In this document: positions 61,787 through 64,000 of the stretch, piece after piece
How the letters are laid out: each line of letters begins with the position of its first letter
Position numbering within the stretch: position 1 is the first letter of the stretch
NCBI RefSeq assembly: GCF_003957515.1
Contig: NZ_RQXW01000016.1
Coordinates: 1-64,000, forward strand
Origin: Amphritea opalescens
Lineage (GTDB): Bacteria > Pseudomonadota > Gammaproteobacteria > Pseudomonadales > Balneatricaceae
Reading direction: 5' to 3'
DNA: 64,000 bases
Program-made: the position numbers and the translations under genes
The notes under the pieces: model-generated
The model's input: only the letters and a program-made list of their open reading frames with translations
Told to the model about the DNA's origin: nothing
Databases searched by the model: none

Positions 61787-63154
61787 ATGATAGGGGCGGA
61801 AAAATTTATGAAGAACAGGATAAACGTAAAACGATTGCCGAAAGACCCTGGTCCCGCCGCGTGGAATCGTATTTTGCCATCATCCGCCGGTTATCCGACG
61901 TTAAAGGATGATATTCATGCGGATTGGGTGGTGGTCGGAGGTGGATTTGCCGGCTTAGCCGCGGCACGCCGTCTCAGTCAGTTAGTGGGTGATGAATCCA
62001 TCGTGGTACTGGAAGCCAGCCGGCTAGCCGATGGCCCAGCCGGTCGTAACAGTGGTTTTATGATTGATCTACCCCATGAACTGAATTCGGACACCTATGC
62101 TGGCAGTCAGCATCAGGATCAACAACAGATTCGTCTTAACCGTGCCGCGATTGAGTTTGCCCGTGAAACGGCAGAAGCCTATGGCATGGAACGTCAGGTA
62201 TTTGATCCCTGCGGAAAAATGACCGCCGCAGGTACAGCTAAAGGTCTGGCGCATATCAACAGTTATCGCGGCCACTTGGATGCCCTCGGCGAAGCCTATG
62301 AACTGAAAAGTGCTGCCGATATGAAAGATTGGACCGGTAGTGATTTTTATCAACAGGGGTTATTCACCCCAGGGGCGGTGATGATTCAGCCCGCGGCCTT
62401 TGTGCGACAAGCGGCGAGAGGGATGAGCGAGCGGGTATCTTTCTATGAGAATAGCCCGGTAACGTCGATGCAGTTTGGCGCGGAGCACCGTTTAATCACG
62501 CCGGGCGGCAGCGTACGTGCTAAGCGGGTGATTCTGGCGGTCAACGGGCATATTCAATCCTTCGGCTTCTTCCCTAGTCGGTTATTGCATGTGTTTACCT
62601 ATGCATCGATGACTCGGGCGCTGACTCCGCAGGAAATCAGCCGTTTAGGGGGCGTGGCAGACTGGGGGGTTTTACCGGCAGATCCAATGGGCACCACGGT
62701 ACGGCGAAGCTCAGATTACCGTGGCAGTGGCAACCGGATCGTGATCCGCAACCATGCAACCCTGAATCAATCGATTGAAGTCAGCCCTAAGAATATGAAG
62801 CGGGCGGCGGGCCTGCAAGATCGATCCTTTGCTAATCGTTTTCCAATGTTGGATGGGGTGGAGATGGAGTATCGCTGGGGTGGGCGACTCTGTTTGTCAT
62901 TGAACTCCATGCCCGCGTTTGGCGAGATTGAAGAGCGGGTTTGGTCGGCTTGCTGTCAGAATGGATTGGGAACCGTTAAAGGGACGCTGTCGGGGATGAT
63001 GGCAGCGGAAATGGCGGTATTAGGACGTTCTGATTTATTAACCGATTATCTTGATCATCAACAACCTAAGCGCTTACCCCCTGAACCTTTTTTATCGTTA
63101 GGGGCAAATGCGACCATGCGATGGAAAGAGTGGATGGCCGGTACGGAGCTTTGA
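61787..63154 (+). CDS. FAD-dependent amine/amino acid oxidoreductase (PuuB/OrdL-like)
   Basis: A 455-residue DAO-fold flavoprotein. The FAD motif DWVVVGGGFAGLAAARRLSQL is preceded by a KDPGPAAWNRILP tail characteristic of the PuuB/OrdL branch; AGRNSGFMIDLPHEL and a C-terminal GLGTVKGTLSG (FAD end) follow. Three in-frame ATGs are possible (61769, 61787, 61808); GGAGG sits 10 bases before 61787. A hairpin GCGAACC/GGTTCGC (61743-61766) precedes it, so its expression may be set apart from the two upstream genes. Substrate unknown, probably a secondary amine or imino acid. Confidence 0.83.
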   Translation: MIGAEKFMKNRINVKRLPKDPGPAAWNRILPSSAGYPTLKDDIHADWVVVGGGFAGLAAARRLSQLVGDESIVVLEASRLADGPAGRNSGFMIDLPHELNSDTYAGSQHQDQQQIRLNRAAIEFARETAEAYGMERQVFDPCGKMTAAGTAKGLAHINSYRGHLDALGEAYELKSAADMKDWTGSDFYQQGLFTPGAVMIQPAAFVRQAARGMSERVSFYENSPVTSMQFGAEHRLITPGGSVRAKRVILAVNGHIQSFGFFPSRLLHVFTYASMTRALTPQEISRLGGVADWGVLPADPMGTTVRRSSDYRGSGNRIVIRNHATLNQSIEVSPKNMKRAAGLQDRSFANRFPMLDGVEMEYRWGGRLCLSLNSMPAFGEIEERVWSACCQNGLGTVKGTLSGMMAAEMAVLGRSDLLTDYLDHQQPKRLPPEPFLSLGANATMRWKEWMAGTEL

Positions 63155-63187
63155 ATTAGGTAGCGAGATCGTTATAAAAAATATAAT

Positions 63188-63221
63188 AAAGGCCCGTCAT
63201 ATTTTATGGCGGGCCTTTTTT
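63188..63221 (+). terminator. Intrinsic terminator of the DapA-family operon
   Basis: AAAGGCCCG and CGGGCCTTT with an inner CAT/ATG pair and six T residues form a strong rho-independent terminator 33 bases after the FAD oxidoreductase stop. Confidence 0.93.
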
Positions 63222-63379
63222 CGTTCGGATTTTACACTGTCTACTCGGGGGTATTTTTTACTGTATTAACGTATGTATCCAAAATTAATGCGTCTATGTA
63301 TCCTATCCTATTTTTTCGTTGTCTTTTATTTTTGATATTGGAAATTGTGTTCTTTTTGTACAGCTGTGTGATGTTGTTT

Positions 63380-63396
63380 CATAACGATAAGTTATG
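63380..63396. promoter_or_regulatory. CATAAC-N5-GTTATG palindrome, TRAP gene
   Basis: Same half-sites and spacing as at 59139-59155, with spacer GATAA. It lies about 170-180 bases before the TRAP binding-protein ATG. The rest of the 409-base gap holds the terminator and nothing else that I can name. Confidence 0.55.
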
Positions 63397-63563
63397 GAAA
63401 GTGCGGTGAATTAGTCATTGGACGATGATTGGTCATGGTTTTTATACTTCATGTACGTTTTAGAAACATTTTGTTATCCATCGCACACCAGTGGTGTTTG
63501 AAAAAAATATGTTTTTAGACGGTTTTGTTTTCATAATTTAAAAGAATAAAACAGGACTACAGA

Positions 63564-64000
63564 ATGAAAATATTCGCTAAAAAGCTTTTAAAAATCTCCC
63601 GAATAGCGGCTATGTCAGCTGCTGTTGCTATGACTGCCAGTTTGAATGTATCAGCAAGCACCGATAATCATAAGTTTAATTTGGCGCTTGAATCCGGTGA
63701 TCGTGATTCTGCTTCAGGTAAATCGATGCAGATGTGGGCTGATCTGATAAAAGAGAAATCCGATGGGCGAATGAAGGTTAATATCTTCTATCAAGGTGAA
63801 CTGGGCGGACAGCAAGAGCTATTCGATCAGCTTGTGAAGGGTAATATCCATATGATGCTGACTTGGCCGCAAACATCCTATGATGAGCGACTAGGGGTTA
63901 ACTATATTCCGTATCTGACGCTTGGCTGGGAGGATGCACTAGCGGCATATGGTGAAAATGGTTGGCTGAAAAACATTCTTGGTCCCGTTTATGCCGATAT
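63564..64000 (+). CDS. TRAP transporter solute-binding protein, partial
   Basis: The first 145 codons of a DctP-type binding protein, cut off by the window end. A Sec signal (basic KIFAKKLLK, hydrophobic core, ending VSAS) is followed by NHKFNLALESGDRDSASGKSMQMWADLIKEKSDGRMKVNIFYQGELGGQQELFDQLVKGNIHMM, which carries the family-typical pattern (GxxxxxWADLIKEKSxGxxxVxIFxxxELGG). ACAGGA precedes the ATG. By position and the shared upstream palindrome it probably supplies the substrate of the DapA-family operon. Confidence 0.9.
   Translation, partial: MKIFAKKLLKISRIAAMSAAVAMTASLNVSASTDNHKFNLALESGDRDSASGKSMQMWADLIKEKSDGRMKVNIFYQGELGGQQELFDQLVKGNIHMMLTWPQTSYDERLGVNYIPYLTLGWEDALAAYGENGWLKNILGPVYAD

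Noticed and set aside
63206-63409. 67-codon hydrophobic open frame after the FAD oxidoreductase
   Set aside because: It starts inside the terminator stem-loop and covers the palindrome; AT-rich DNA explains the hydrophobic composition.
1-64000. CRISPR arrays, tRNA or rRNA genes, prophage genes
   Set aside because: No regularly spaced repeats, no tRNA-like cloverleaf and no phage-type genes were noticed on either strand by reading.

Overview
The window is about 64 kb of a gammaproteobacterial chromosome. Gene content (three-gene TRAP transporters, choline-to-betaine genes, Gcw_chp/TorF porin, quinohemoprotein amine dehydrogenase) and moderate GC suggest a marine Oceanospirillales-type heterotroph; that placement is inference. 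I see no rRNA, tRNA, complete insertion sequence, phage gene or CRISPR array. Almost everything serves uptake and oxidation of small amines, aromatic compounds and quaternary ammonium compounds.

Region 1 (1-11.6 kb) is an aromatic-catabolism block: a MarR regulator, then an operon starting behind a palindrome that overlaps a -35 box. It encodes an amidase, an acyl-CoA-dehydrogenase-fold flavin monooxygenase, a phthalate-dioxygenase-type reductase, a TRAP transporter with a UspA protein, an XylE-type catechol 2,3-dioxygenase, a flavin reductase with a MarR-like C-terminal domain, and an MFS pump. Region 2 (11.7-14.7 kb) is a porin and an aldehyde dehydrogenase.

Region 3 (14.8-41.9 kb) is the core of the window: two quinohemoprotein amine dehydrogenase (QHNDH) gene sets. 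Set 1 (22.2-30.7 kb) is complete (qhpADCB-FEG) and lies divergent from a giant hybrid histidine kinase and its OmpR-type response regulator. Set 2 (33.6-38.2 kb) has only qhpADCB, so it probably borrows the exporter, leader peptidase and tryptophan hydroxylase of set 1. Set 2 is followed by a paralogous porin and a sigma-54 activator, and a phenylacetaldehyde-dehydrogenase-like gene is divergent from it. Both sides of this divergent pair have good -24/-12 promoters and matching upstream inverted repeats. Set 1 and the region 2 porin share a different upstream element with identical internal spacing. The reading is two isozymes under different control: periplasmic amine oxidation to aldehyde, then cytosolic oxidation to acid.

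Region 4 (42-44.3 kb) holds housekeeping and small genes (YiiM-like MOSC protein, YceH, a PLA2-like lipoprotein). Region 5 (44.4-52.6 kb) is choline uptake and oxidation: betI, choXWV and betBA, with matching BetI-like operators before betI and betB. Region 6 (53-64 kb) has a GlxA/AraC and a LysR regulator, a GMC dehydrogenase with a Tat-exported small subunit, a glyoxalase, an RHH protein, and a DapA-family/aldehyde dehydrogenase/FAD oxidoreductase operon followed by a TRAP binding protein cut by the window end. The same palindrome lies upstream of that operon and of the TRAP gene.
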